A stretch of 24,516 bases of DNA from Gracilaria caudata (taxonomy: Eukaryota; Rhodophyta; Florideophyceae; Gracilariales; Gracilariaceae). Both the position numbers and the translations under genes were made by a program. Shown here piece by piece: positions 9,845-19,251 of this stretch. Under the pieces are notes generated by a model. It saw only the letters and a list, made by a program, of their open reading frames with translations, ran no database searches and had not been told where the DNA came from. The first letter of the stretch is position 1; every line of letters begins with the position of its first letter. Where the stretch lies: assembly GCA_030374735.1 (NCBI GenBank), contig JASCIV010000321.1, positions 1 through 24,516 of the forward strand. The letters run 5' to 3'.

Positions 9845-10484
9845 TTGCATTTCTGCATCTTCAAGTGTTTTAGTTCTACTGCGGCGATGTACCTTCTTTC
9901 CTATGCGATTCGTTCGCATTTGGGTAGAAGCGAAGTGTGTACATAGTGACACCATCCAGTTGCACTTTCATTTGGGTTTTGAGCTCGCAGTCCCGAAAAC
10001 CATGTTTCGCTCTCTGGCTATGCAGTGAAGAGTGTCTAACCGCCATAGGTATCGTCAAGATCAAAAATGGGAAGGAATCCAGTGATTTGAAAGACGTTTC
10101 ATGTCAATAACAACTAACGACTGTCTAGGATTAGAATATGTACTTCGAAACGCAGAAGAGATGAGGTGACGCGACAAACTGGAGGTGGTTTTCACTAGAC
10201 GCGTTAATGATAACACAAGCGATCGCTTGATATTCAAGGGTAGCACGTCGTGTGCTGTCACCAATACAAAAAAAAAACCACTGAACGGAGCACTCAAGCC
10301 AACGACGGAAACAAGCGGAGTTCTCTACCTCATTGACGGGAGAAACTAACGTAAAGGTCTAACTCTGCGCAGGCGGAGTGACAAGATTTTCCGCCTTCAA
10401 CAGCTCTCAAAATTGGGTTCCATGTTACGAAATGTTTATAACAAGGTTAGCGTTCGACCATCACGATGTCTCAACAGCACACAG
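9845..10484. other. Convergent 3' intergenic stretch
   Basis: No gene is supported between the two tail-to-tail genes. It should hold both polyadenylation regions. There is an A9 run at about 10268-10276 but no clear AATAAA signal. Confidence 0.4.
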
Positions 10485-12095
10485 TTATTTTTTCTTGTTT
10501 GCAAGTATTCGCAACCTATCGGCCAAGTCACTGTCACCCTGATCTTCCTCAAATGCTGCCCAAACTCGCAACAGCGAAGCATCTCTACCCCGTTGGCTCG
10601 TCGTTTCCGCAAACAGTTTGCGGGCCCTTTCAATACCACCATCATTTGCAAAGTGCTTCCACTCAAGTAGAGCAAGAGAGCGAACCGCCATGATATCTCC
10701 TGGAGAAAATCTAACACTTTTCTTCAGCAGCTCTCTCGCAACGTCATAGTTTCCGTCCTCCTGTTCGAGTGACGAGAATGCATGCAACGTCTTATGATCG
10801 CGCGAATTGATACGTAATGCGCGTTTGTACAACTCTCTGGCCTTCTGGGTATTTCTTTCTTTGCGTTCAACCGTAGCCCATGAATGCACCAATCGAACCA
10901 CATCTTGGGGGTGTTCCTTCCGACCACTGATCCCTTGTTTGAAGAGAGTTCGAGCCGTTTCAACCTCTCCAGCGTCCGCTTCCAAACGCGCCCAGCTCAT
11001 ATAGAGCAGGGCAGCCTTTCCCTCACGAACACGATCAGCTGCCTCCCGAAATAGTCGTCTCGACTCCGTCACATTTCCACAACGAGCCTCCAAAAGCGCC
11101 CAGGATTGCCAATTTAATGGATCGCGCGGGTCTGCTCTAGTTCCGCGCTCATACAAACACCGTGCGGCATCGAAATTCCGTTCCCTTTCCTCGAGCAATC
11201 CCCACGCCTGCCAGCTACTAGGGAACGAAGGGTCGGCCACAATTGCGCGCTCAAACAACTGTCTTGCTCTACCATTGTTTCCAGCACGATGTTCCAAGGA
11301 TGCCCATGCGTGCCACACTAGTTTGTCCTTTGGATCGGCCTCTGCAGCACGCATGTAGAGAAAGCGAGCACGCTGAGATTTGCCGCGGCTGGCTTCCAGA
11401 CTCGCATATGCAGTGTATAGTGGTGCGGTTTTGTTCCTTCTTACGGCTCTGACGCCCATTTCAAACACGTTTGCGGCCTGTGAGTAGTTTCTTCGACGCA
11501 TTTCCATGTTCGCCCATTGCATGTAAACATACGGATCCACGGAATCAGCTTCAACAGCGCGTCGAAACAGATTTGCAGATGTCTGGAAATTAGACGCACT
11601 GCTCTCCAAAGACGCCAGCGAACTCAACAGCACCGCACTGCGGGGACAGCTTTCCAGAGCACGCTTGTAAACCTTTCGAGCAGAAGACTTGCCAGAAGCA
11701 GCAGCCTCGCAGTTAGCATAGAAGTGCCACACATAAGCATCGTCTTGAACCTGTCGGACAGCACGTTCCATAACTTGGGCAGCATGCTTGTTACCATGTG
11801 CTTTTCTTGACGCCTTCCCGTACGCCAGCCATGAGCGTGCGTCACTGGGAGTTTCGGACAGATGCTTCGATAGAAGACGAGCGGCGGCAGCTGCGTCACC
11901 GGCGCGTAGCTCGAGCTGAGCCAGCACCGGGAGCGGGGGAATATCAGGGTTGTCGCTCGGCGTCGGGACGAATGGTGCGCATGTCATGCGCACCGTGGGG
12001 CGGCGATTCGGGTTGCGCGCACATGTGGAAGGCAATTGACCGTGTGCAAAGCGCGCAGGGATGGCGGGCGCCGGCGAGACGAACGAGTAACTCAT
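10485..12095 (-). CDS. HAT/TPR-repeat protein, Mbb1/HCF107-like plastid RNA factor
   Basis: A 536-aa protein made almost entirely of half-a-TPR (HAT) repeats, about twelve units of roughly 34 residues from about residue 70 to the C-terminus. Typical units contain W-x-x-[WY]-x-x-L-E and A-R-x-[LV]-[FY]-x-R-[AG], for example VWHAWASLEHRAGN followed by ARQLFERAI. This pattern is that of Chlamydomonas Mbb1 and Arabidopsis HCF107, plastid RNA-binding proteins needed for processing, stability and translation of psbB/psbH transcripts. Other HAT proteins (CstF-77, Prp6, Utp6) serve nuclear RNA processing, so the exact role is inferred. The first 45 residues lack acids and are rich in Ser, Pro, Ala and Arg, fitting a plastid transit peptide. 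The first ATG is at 12095; the frame runs further upstream but only from a TTG. It is convergent with the succinyl-CoA ligase gene and divergent from the CpeT-like gene. Confidence 0.85.
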   Translation of the reverse strand: MSYSFVSPAPAIPARFAHGQLPSTCARNPNRRPTVRMTCAPFVPTPSDNPDIPPLPVLAQLELRAGDAAAAARLLSKHLSETPSDARSWLAYGKASRKAHGNKHAAQVMERAVRQVQDDAYVWHFYANCEAAASGKSSARKVYKRALESCPRSAVLLSSLASLESSASNFQTSANLFRRAVEADSVDPYVYMQWANMEMRRRNYSQAANVFEMGVRAVRRNKTAPLYTAYASLEASRGKSQRARFLYMRAAEADPKDKLVWHAWASLEHRAGNNGRARQLFERAIVADPSFPSSWQAWGLLEERERNFDAARCLYERGTRADPRDPLNWQSWALLEARCGNVTESRRLFREAADRVREGKAALLYMSWARLEADAGEVETARTLFKQGISGRKEHPQDVVRLVHSWATVERKERNTQKARELYKRALRINSRDHKTLHAFSSLEQEDGNYDVARELLKKSVRFSPGDIMAVRSLALLEWKHFANDGGIERARKLFAETTSQRGRDASLLRVWAAFEEDQGDSDLADRLRILANKKK

Positions 12096-13883
12096 GTTGC
12101 GTGGCAGGCTATGTGTTCCCAACGTGACGACTCAGTCCGAGCGTACACTCTGGCGCGCAGAAAGTGTGGCGCTCTCCGCTGCCAAGGCGGTGACGGGGAA
12201 GATGAAGAAACGCTCAGGGGAACGGGCTGGGTGTAGCGACAGACAGAGAGGAGGGTCGCGGTAAGGCGACGGCCGCGAATGCACGGTGGCACGGCGGTGG
12301 ACGGTGGACGCAACTGCGTGCTTGAAGCAATGGCTGTGGGGTGGGAATTTGAGATGTGGTCGGCGAGCTCGCGGTTTTGGACGACGACGTGGGCAACGTG
12401 TCGGAACGCGCGGTACTGATTGAGGTCGTTGTCGTTTGGAGAAACATCTTGTGAAATCGCTTTTGGGTGGACAGCCGACGGCGGGGGCTGTGCTCGGTCG
12501 CGGTGGCGGCGCCTCAGTGGTCGAAGGGAAAGCGCGGTGGCTTTTTGGTGGATGGCATTTCTTGGGCTTGGTGAAATATCTGACGTGCGATTGCTGTGTG
12601 TGGTCGAGCGCGCTGTTCGCAACTGGTGGATAAGGTGGGGCGCGTTGCTTGTCAGTTCGAGGTGATTGTTGTGAACTGGGTCAGCAGGCACGATGCTATC
12701 GAGAGTGAGCCATTCCATTTTTTGGCTACCTTCGTAGTAACTTTCGACGCTTTGCGACAGCAATTTCTTTTTGCGGCATGGCATCGCAGTTGCTCCATCC
12801 TCTGGTGGAACGGTAACGCGTGAGTGGAAGTGCTTTACTAGTGCTTCGTTCCACAGGTTAGATCTACCACAGGTGTCGAAAAGGCTTCGACATCATTCCT
12901 CCGCGAAGAAGACCACCAACTGTAGCGTTGGCACCAGGCTTGTTTATTGTTAAAAGGCTTTCTGCTAGTGTAGAATTTGTACCGCAGAAACGGTGGAAGA
13001 CTGTTCCCTTTTTTTTCTTGTGAGAGCGTACCTTGTGCATGGAAGGACCAGTTTCGAGGGCTCCTGTTCAATTAATCATCAGTAGATGATCTGCATCTTT
13101 CCTTCACGTGCCAAAATGACAAGGTTTGTGACGTGCATATGGCGCACAAGGCATCGGCTACAAGGTTCTACAAACCATAATCTGATTGTGAAACAAAGCA
13201 ATCATTGCAATAAAAAAATTGCTGTAGAGATGAGGATTGGCAATTGCATTCCAAGTCACCAAAAAGGATTTCAAAGTGTTCCATTCCGATTGACGCATTA
13301 GCTGCCCCACCTCCGAGGCGCAATCACCACACATGCAACAACACGAAAATGCAGTAAGATAAATTGCCGATCTTGTATTGTTTTGCACTACGCTTGTATA
13401 CGAAGCTCACGCTCTACAGGAGTGGGACCAGGGCCGTGTAAGTGACCAAATAAAACTTTTTGTGAAGTAGTGCCATCCTCAGAATCCTAACCGTTAGCAC
13501 GATTCTACGAGCGATGCGCTTGAATGCCTCGCCTTTTGGATGGGGCAAACCGCTCTGAGTTGCCATGTTTGTATAAATTTGATGAGGATCTCACTGGTAG
13601 GCAAATGCAAAGCGTGTGTTCTTCATCGTCTGCAAGCGTAAGATATGTCGTTCTGTGAGCTCGTCTTCGTAATGGTCACCTACATCAACATCGCCACGTG
13701 TTAACTGTGTTGTTGTTGTACACGTAAAATGATTATTGCCCTTTGTTGCTTGAGCTTTAGTTGAGTCACCCCTATTTTTTTTTGATACGGCGCGTTAAGT
13801 CCGTTTACAGAAACAGTTACAGTACCTTCGTACAGTACGAAGGGCAGTGTGGAACTCTACAGATGTTGTACCCTTGTAATGTT
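12096..13883. other. Divergent intergenic region between HAT and CpeT-like genes
   Basis: It should hold the promoters of the minus-strand HAT gene and the plus-strand CpeT-like gene. A minus-strand ATG frame (12092-12784, 230 codons) is open here but is Ser/Pro/Arg-rich, overlaps the HAT N-terminus in another frame and resembles nothing known, so I do not call it. A near-perfect palindrome, CCTTCGTACAGTACGAAGG (13825-13843), lies 41 bp upstream of the chosen CpeT-like start. No clear TATA box was seen. Confidence 0.4.
13825..13843. promoter_or_regulatory. 19-bp palindrome upstream of the CpeT-like gene
   Basis: Arms CCTTCGTAC and GTACGAAGG are exact reverse complements around one central A. 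The size and position suit a dimeric transcription factor site or a hairpin in the 5' UTR. A reverse copy of the ACAAGGGTA motif (13869-13877) follows closely. The regulatory role is inferred. Confidence 0.35.
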
Positions 13884-14816
13884 ATGCAGGGTATCCTTAT
13901 CTCCGCAGCCCCACGGCTCAGCAGTTCGCCCTCGCTCCGCATCTCCGCAGCTCCTCAGCAGTTCGCCCTCGCTTTTCCGCGACGCCTTCCGCGACGCCTT
14001 CCGCGACTCTCTCCAATGCACTCTCCAGCGTTTCTATCCCCCACCCCCTATATACCTGCGCCTCTATCGCGCGGCATACCCATGCGTTCGCGCGCCCCAA
14101 TCATTTGCACTGCTTCTCCACCCGCCACAACCCCGAAACTGCAGCGCTTCCTCAAGTGGTTCCGCGGCGACTTCGACAACTACTACCAGGTGGCACATGA
14201 CCGCACGAGCGGTGTATCATACTCGCGCATCCACGAGCACATGCATTGCCGTCTGCAACCACTCCTCAACGCAGAACTCACCCCGGCACACCAGTCTGTC
14301 GTCTTTGCCACGTACTACTACAACGGCAACCCGGACATCGTCTACCGCAGAAGGCTATACACTCTCACCGATGCCGATGATGCCCTGGAAATGCGTATCT
14401 ACAAGATGTCCTTCATCCACGGCCTTCACGTTGCCGGCGCAAACTCCAATTTTGACTCCCTGGATATGGGCTCTGTCGACGATCCGGCGTTGTACGAGCA
14501 CCTTGACGGTGCGCAGATACTCTGGCGGTATGTTGAGGAGCAGCACCCCAGTTCCGGGTTTGTTGCCAACGGACCGCATTTTGTTGGTACTATGCGCGAT
14601 GGCGGGTACACGACCCAGGATTCTCTGAGATATGAGGATGAACTCGTGCTGACCAAGGAGGACCTCTGGGTTGGTGAGCGCGTGTTTAATTCGGATGGCG
14701 TTATGGTTGGTGGCAATCGCGATGGCATTCCCCATAAGATGCGAAGGGTTCGTCGCCAGGACGAAATCAAGTGGACCTTAGATCTTGAACTTCCCGATTT
14801 TAACGGGCCGGAGTGA
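13884..14816 (+). CDS. CpeT/CpcT-family phycobiliprotein lyase, plastid-targeted
   Basis: The mature part, from about TTPKLQRFLKWFRGDFDNY, belongs to the CpeT/CpcT family. In cyanobacteria, CpcT attaches phycocyanobilin to the second cysteine of beta-phycocyanin, and CpeT acts in phycoerythrin beta-subunit bilin attachment. Family hallmarks visible are the start FLKWFRGDFDNYYQ, the segment VFATYYYNG.PDIVYRRRLYTL and the end DLWVGERVFNSDG with GNRDGIPHKMRRV. The preceding residues, rich in Ser, Ala, Pro and Arg, fit a plastid transit peptide, matching work in the stroma on phycobilisomes. The start is uncertain: in-frame ATGs lie at 13863, 13884 (chosen, G at -3), 14016 and 14082; the frame upstream of 13863 begins only with TTG. 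From 13884 the product is 310 aa; from 14016 it is 266 aa. Which bilin and subunit it serves cannot be read from sequence. Confidence 0.88.
   Translation: MQGILISAAPRLSSSPSLRISAAPQQFALAFPRRLPRRLPRLSPMHSPAFLSPTPYIPAPLSRGIPMRSRAPIICTASPPATTPKLQRFLKWFRGDFDNYYQVAHDRTSGVSYSRIHEHMHCRLQPLLNAELTPAHQSVVFATYYYNGNPDIVYRRRLYTLTDADDALEMRIYKMSFIHGLHVAGANSNFDSLDMGSVDDPALYEHLDGAQILWRYVEEQHPSSGFVANGPHFVGTMRDGGYTTQDSLRYEDELVLTKEDLWVGERVFNSDGVMVGGNRDGIPHKMRRVRRQDEIKWTLDLELPDFNGPE
13899..14010 (+). repeat. Tandem duplications in the CpeT-like leader
   Basis: A unit starting ATCTCCGCAGC and containing TCAGCAGTTCGCCCTCGCT occurs twice (13899-13940 and from 13941, about 42 and 39 nt). It is followed by two copies of the 12-mer GACGCCTTCCGC (13981-13992, 13993-14004) plus a partial third. 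All unit lengths are multiples of three, so the frame is kept. They fall in the 5' UTR or the transit peptide, depending on the true start. Confidence 0.75.
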
Positions 14817-14928
14817 AGCATCATGCTGCTCGGGGTGCGTATCTTATCACTTGCCCAAATTTGATTTTGCCGCGTGGGGGGTTACCAACCGGTAGAGCTT
14901 TCTTTTTCAAAAGAACGCATGCTGGTGT

Positions 14929-14955
14929 GGTCATTGGGCTGAAAGCCCAATGATC
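14929..14955 (+). repeat. 12-bp hairpin downstream of the CpeT-like gene
   Basis: GGTCATTGGGCT (14929-14940) and AGCCCAATGATC (14944-14955) pair over 12 bp with one G-T pair and a 3-nt loop. It lies 113 bp after the stop codon, so it could be a 3' UTR structure. Confidence 0.65.
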
Positions 14956-15583
14956 ATTCAGTCAAGGTAAATTAATACAGATTATACTGAAGACCGGCGC
15001 TGCCGCGTGCTTAACCTTAACAGAGAACATGTGAATAGCGACATCCCAACCACGAGGACCAAGTATCAAGTCACTGAGAAAAACTGGGCGAGTAGGAACA
15101 CATCACAATCCAGCACAATGTGCCACAAAGAGTTGTCCCGCGGCAGTGCTTTTGCTCTCGATGGTTATCGATCCTACCCTTGTAGGCTACAAGGGTAGGG
15201 TCGATGACGGGATGGTCGATAACTATCGAGAGCAGTTGTAGCCCTTGTTTTCGGTAAATATCTCCTTCAGGCAGATAGGGTTTTCGTCGGAAAAGATATT
15301 TGGATGAGCTCTTCCATGAAACAAGGGTAGCGTTATTCCACACAAGGCTGTGACTCGTGACTTCGATCACTGTTAGATTGCGTTTCGCCGTAGCCTTACA
15401 GACTGCATCAGTAATGTAATGTACAAGGGTAACAATAACAAGGGTAATAATGTTGTAGGGCCTCTAGCCAGTGGGATCGACCCATTTAATCCCCTGGGGA
15501 ACAAGGCCTCACCGTACCGGGCTTGGTAACTACTAAAGAGAAAGGAAAGACACAAAGTGCGTTGAAGTGAAACGCAGCCACTC
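14956..15583. other. Intergenic region with repeated ACAAGGGTA motif
   Basis: No gene is supported. The 9-mer ACAAGGGTA or its complement occurs at 15175-15183, 15189-15197, 15321-15329, 15423-15431 and 15438-15446, with another complement copy at 13869-13877. The first two form the core of a long hairpin (15154-15233). The right end is the likely promoter region of the Uma2-like gene. Confidence 0.6.
15154..15233. repeat. 80-nt compound hairpin with ACAAGGGTA core
   Basis: The inner arms CCTACCCTTGTAG (15173-15185) and CTACAAGGGTAGG (15187-15199) are perfect complements around a single base. The outer arms GCTCTCGATGGTTATC (15154-15169) and GATAACTATCGAGAGC (15218-15233) pair with one mismatch or wobble. 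The right side has an extra 18 nt between the stems, containing a partial repeat of GTCGAT. Confidence 0.75.
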
Positions 15584-16514
15584 ATGTCTTCACTTGGTGA
15601 AAGTTCAACCCCTGGCAGAGGCGCGCCATCGTCATCGACTGATGCTCCACCAAACAATCAATCTACGCCAGACTCTCCAACCTCGTGTGATGAGCTACCA
15701 GATGCCTCCCGTCCAATTCCGCCAAACAATTGGCTCAGTTTTGGTGACCTACATCTTCAAAAGTGCACACTGCAAGGAATGTTTCGGATTGATAGGGAAC
15801 TTTATGGCTCATATGAACTTATAGATGGCCTCCTATATCACCATGAGTTTCGATGGAACATATGCCAAAATCAAGTTAACTACTTCGCGCACTGCCTAGA
15901 ACGTCGAAGATTTGGAGAAGTACCTTCTGCCCTCAGTCCCGGTATAGGTTGCTCTGTGGCTATTCCATTAACGCGAAAATGGCTGCAATTACCGACACGC
16001 GCTTCGAACGACACGTCTCAAACAAATGCCAACACTTCTCCACCACCCTTCTCCCTCCGAAAATGGTGATGAACGCTTTTCAATCTTGTGGCCAGATTTT
16101 ACGATCGGTTTCCGGCTTACAGAGGAGGAGAGGGAGTTACAACGAGGTGATGCTAAAGATGTCTCTTATCCTGTGGGTTATGCTCCGGAGTTTGTGTTGG
16201 AATGCACACAGACCGATTATAGACTCGATTTCGAAACTAAGACAAGCATGTATGCAGCGGCGAATGTGAAAACGTATATGATAATTGATAATGATGTTCC
16301 AAACGAATGCGGCATGGAGAAACACAACCCAGCAGTTTTTATTGGAGTACTGGTCGGGAATAGGTATCAAGGTTTGGACATACCACTAAGAGGAAAGGAC
16401 AAAGTGGATATACCGTACATTGGGCAGCACGAAGCGCAAAGTTGCATATCCGGAAATCTTGACGAATTCTATGCGCGGGCACCTCTACGAAGACTTCGCG
16501 GCGAGAGCTCATGA
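15584..16514 (+). CDS. Uma2-like PD-(D/E)XK nuclease-fold protein, probably two exons
   Basis: Two plus-strand frames carry the two halves of one Uma2 (DUF820) domain. Frame one (ATG at 15584) has a 45-residue Ser/Pro/Thr-rich lead, then ELYGSYELIDGLLYHHEFRW, matching the Uma2 opening (YELIDGELY). The second frame has PDFTIG, then APEFVLECTQ and DFETKTSMYAAANVKTYMIID, matching the Uma2 core (PDLVVEV...KxxLYAxAGVxEYWxVD). The presumed catalytic Asp, Glu and Lys are kept, spaced 35 and 13 residues apart. A GT-AG intron at 15942-16095 (154 nt; donor GTATAG, pyrimidine-rich end, acceptor GGCCAG) would remove the TGA at 16067, restore frame and recreate a Pro-Asp-Phe junction, giving 258 aa with Asp120, Glu155 and Lys168. 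The alternative is a frameshifted pseudogene. The family is abundant in cyanobacteria; its cellular role is poorly known. Confidence 0.65.
15942..16095 (+). other. Putative spliceosomal intron in the Uma2-like gene
   Basis: It begins GTATAG, has a branch-like ATTAAC and ends CTTTTCAATCTTGTGGCCAG. Its length of 154 nt is one more than a multiple of three, exactly the shift needed between the two conserved frames. The split codon becomes GAT (Asp), keeping Pro-Asp-Phe. This is inference from sequence. Confidence 0.5.
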
Positions 16515-16898
16515 CAGGTTTGCCGCATACTGAGAAGTCGTCCTCAAAAGCCTGATTCGACATGAGCCATTAAGTAATCGAAAACTGCTGTCCAAAGCAA
16601 AGTTGAAGATCTCTACAAGAAAGATTGAATGCTGTTTGGTAGCATCATCCGCGTCGGATGAAGACCGGAAACTGCGAGGTTTGTTAACAGCTCATGGAGT
16701 GTGAAGATATCGGGGGGCGCTCGCGTCAACAGCAACACCAAAGTAACTGTTTTGCTTCAGCGTACACCACAGGGCCGTTCAAAGGCACACCTTGAACACG
16801 CTCAAAGCCCCAGGGGTTTGGTATCTATTTATTTATTTTAAGGACAAAAAATATCTCTGTTGGAATTAGATCAGGAAGCACTTGTGAAACAGAGACAC

Positions 16899-16969
16899 TG
16901 CACTGTCACAGTGCAAGGACCATAATAATATTATACACAAAAAGGACCGTATTATGGTCCTTTTTGTGT
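16899..16969. repeat. Nested, partly exclusive inverted repeats
   Basis: Three perfect inverted repeats are packed here. TGCACTGT/ACAGTGCA (16899-16915) has one central C. ACACAAAAAGGACC (16935-16948) pairs with GGTCCTTTTTGTGT (16956-16969) around a 7-nt loop. AAGGACCATAATA (16915-16927) pairs with TATTATGGTCCTT (16950-16962), competing for the same right arm. Two hairpins are therefore mutually exclusive. Confidence 0.8.
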
Positions 16970-18339
16970 CATCTGCTTTCGAAGGTATCATCTACGAACT
17001 CGTTTCAAGCTGTTGTTGGTGATGCCCAGAGGTGTATCTATCAGCAGAGAAGAAGCTAGCTCTGGGTGTGAGCGCAATGGGCGGATAATGCATTTTGTGT
17101 ACTGTTCCAGAGGGGCATCTTCATGGCGAGTGACAAACGTCTAATCGGCCACAAACTTCATCAGCCACCCGTGTCTTTAACCCCCGCTCGCGCACTCCTG
17201 CAAACAAATGAGCGTAATGTAGGATTATGCGCCCACAAGCTGTGGACTACCTTTTTCTACCTTCCTACTGTTTCAATCATCAGCAGTTGACATGATGTTT
17301 TCAGGGGGTATTGCGCGATGATCGCGAAGCGTGACCCAAAACAAAGCGCGCATGCAAGAGTTTTCGGAATTGGTAAGGCGGGCGCGTCCTGTAAACAGCA
17401 CCTTCACACCAAAAAACAAGAAAACAAGTAAGATATCGCACTCAAAGCGTCGTTTTGGATGCTGCGAATTGGTACGACAGGAACGGAAGAGTGTACTTTG
17501 AAGATGTCGACGTGTGCATGTATAAAAGTAATCTTACGAGGCATGTTCAGCTGTGATAAAGGCTCGCACGAACAGAAGGCCAATGGGTGAGCTGCGCTTA
17601 TTGCAGCTCGCTGTCGAGCATCAAGCCAAGTGGAAAGAGTGTCTTTGCCGTATGAGCGGAATAGCCAACCCGAAAAAGCATGTTTCCTCGAGACTGTGTT
17701 GCTGGACGGGTGAGAGAAAACGGGAAGCCGACGCGTGAACGCCGTCGTTTGATAGATCAAGGGTACTAATACTCTTTGTGTGTGGTCTATTGCCTCCTGG
17801 CAACAAGAGTTTGCTTGCCCCGGTGCATATATTCGCAACAGTGATCTGTTTTCGGGCGGGTGACCAACGCGATATGAAGTGGTTGCTCACAAAGCAGGAG
17901 GTAAAGGGTGTTCCACTCTTCCAACAATGTTTTTGAATGGAAAGTTTCCCCGGTGTTGACGAGACCTCAGTCTGGTGCACGTGAACAAGGGCGTTAACAG
18001 AACAGCAAGAGCGAGTGGCATTGCAGGAGGAGTTCTGTGCAATACCCAGAATACATCCCACGGCGCCTCGTTTTTGCTGGGATAACTGGGGGTATGATAT
18101 TCTGTAGCAGTTTGCTGCAGATCTGAGCTACAGATTCCGAAGATAACTCAAGCGGAATACAGCAGCTTTTTAACACAGCCGCAGTCTTGGCAAGAGGAAC
18201 CTTTTAGAGCTGGTTTACCTTTGTATGATGATCAAGTGCAGTGTGAAGCATCAGACAACGTCTTTCTCGTTGCGAAGATATGGGGATGCGTTGTAGAAAT
18301 GGGGCTAATCAAATGCATGGCTGCAGCGATGCTCGTTGG

Positions 18340-18360
18340 TGCGCAACTTCAAGTTGCGCA
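18340..18360. repeat. 21-bp perfect palindrome
   Basis: TGCGCAACTT and AAGTTGCGCA flank a single central C. It lies in a patch rich in GCGC and GCGCAA words (18340-18430). No gene is attached to it. Confidence 0.75.
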
Positions 18361-19251
18361 GCGCAAGGCGCAAATTTTTTAGATTGGCGCGCAATTCAAG
18401 GCACAACAAGCGCGGCGCGCGCAATTATGGTAGCGTCAGCGGCATACCGCGATCTACGAAGGTATTGCACAAAGCGCATTTCCACTTGAGCAAGCAAGAA
18501 GTCCGCTGTCAGCGCCTTGTGTCACAGCGAGGCAGATTAGCATTCGAACTGGTTCGCATCAATGATGTGGACGAAAGCCACCACTCGCACGTGCGATTTC
18601 ATAGTTGAACGCGCGCTGTCCATGCCATGTCATAATACAACCACAACTCTAGTAGGAAGCAGCCGGGAACGCCTCTCAGTGGGCGCTCGTTAAAATTAGT
18701 GTAGTGCGGAACGAGTCACGCTACTACATACCACAGCCGACGAGCTTTTAACACGCAGCACCCGCTCTTGTTGTCGGAGAAAGCGTTTACTTGTCATAAG
18801 CGTTATCTCTAATCCCGTTGTCACCTGCGGGCGAGATTCGATGTAGCTGCTGTTGTACTCCAGATGGGTAACACAGCGCTATGTAAATGCGCGCTTCTTA
18901 ATTACGTGCACCTTCACGATAACATCACATTTTGTGCGCACTGAGAACAGCTTTGATACCGCAGTCAAAACAGACGAAATGTTGAATCTAACAAATGCAT
19001 CGAAACACATTGCATCATACTAAAATGAGTCGTCAACAACCTGATTGTGAGGTACACAACACTTGTTGCTTGAGAAGAAGCCCGGCAACACCACTGATAG
19101 CGCACTAAATGTTTGAGCATCAATCGCAGAATGGCACACTCTTTGAACACCATAAATCGCAGAACATGAGGGCAGCAAACATGGCCCGCCACATTTGCCT
19201 GAATGACTTCAACAAGATCGCAGCATACATATCGCAAATGGTTCACTCTCT

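Larger units (their letters stand above)
16515..19251. other. Long stretch with no supported gene
   Basis: No gene is supported. Minus-strand frames at about 17404-17838 and 17621-18061 stay open but match nothing. Two groups of inverted repeats are listed separately (16899-16969 and 18340-18360). There is a short TATTTATTTATTTTA tract near 16825. Confidence 0.4.

Noticed and set aside
9094..9955. Antisense frames over the succinyl-CoA ligase gene
   Set aside because: Shadows of a strongly conserved coding sequence on the other strand.
12092..12784. ATG-initiated minus-strand frame of 230 codons
   Set aside because: Overlaps the HAT gene N-terminus in another frame, Ser/Pro/Arg-rich without a domain; kept only as a note in the intergenic entry.
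13761..13883. N-terminal extension of the CpeT-like frame
   Set aside because: The extension starts at TTG, which is not a credible eukaryotic start; real ATGs lie at 13863 and later.
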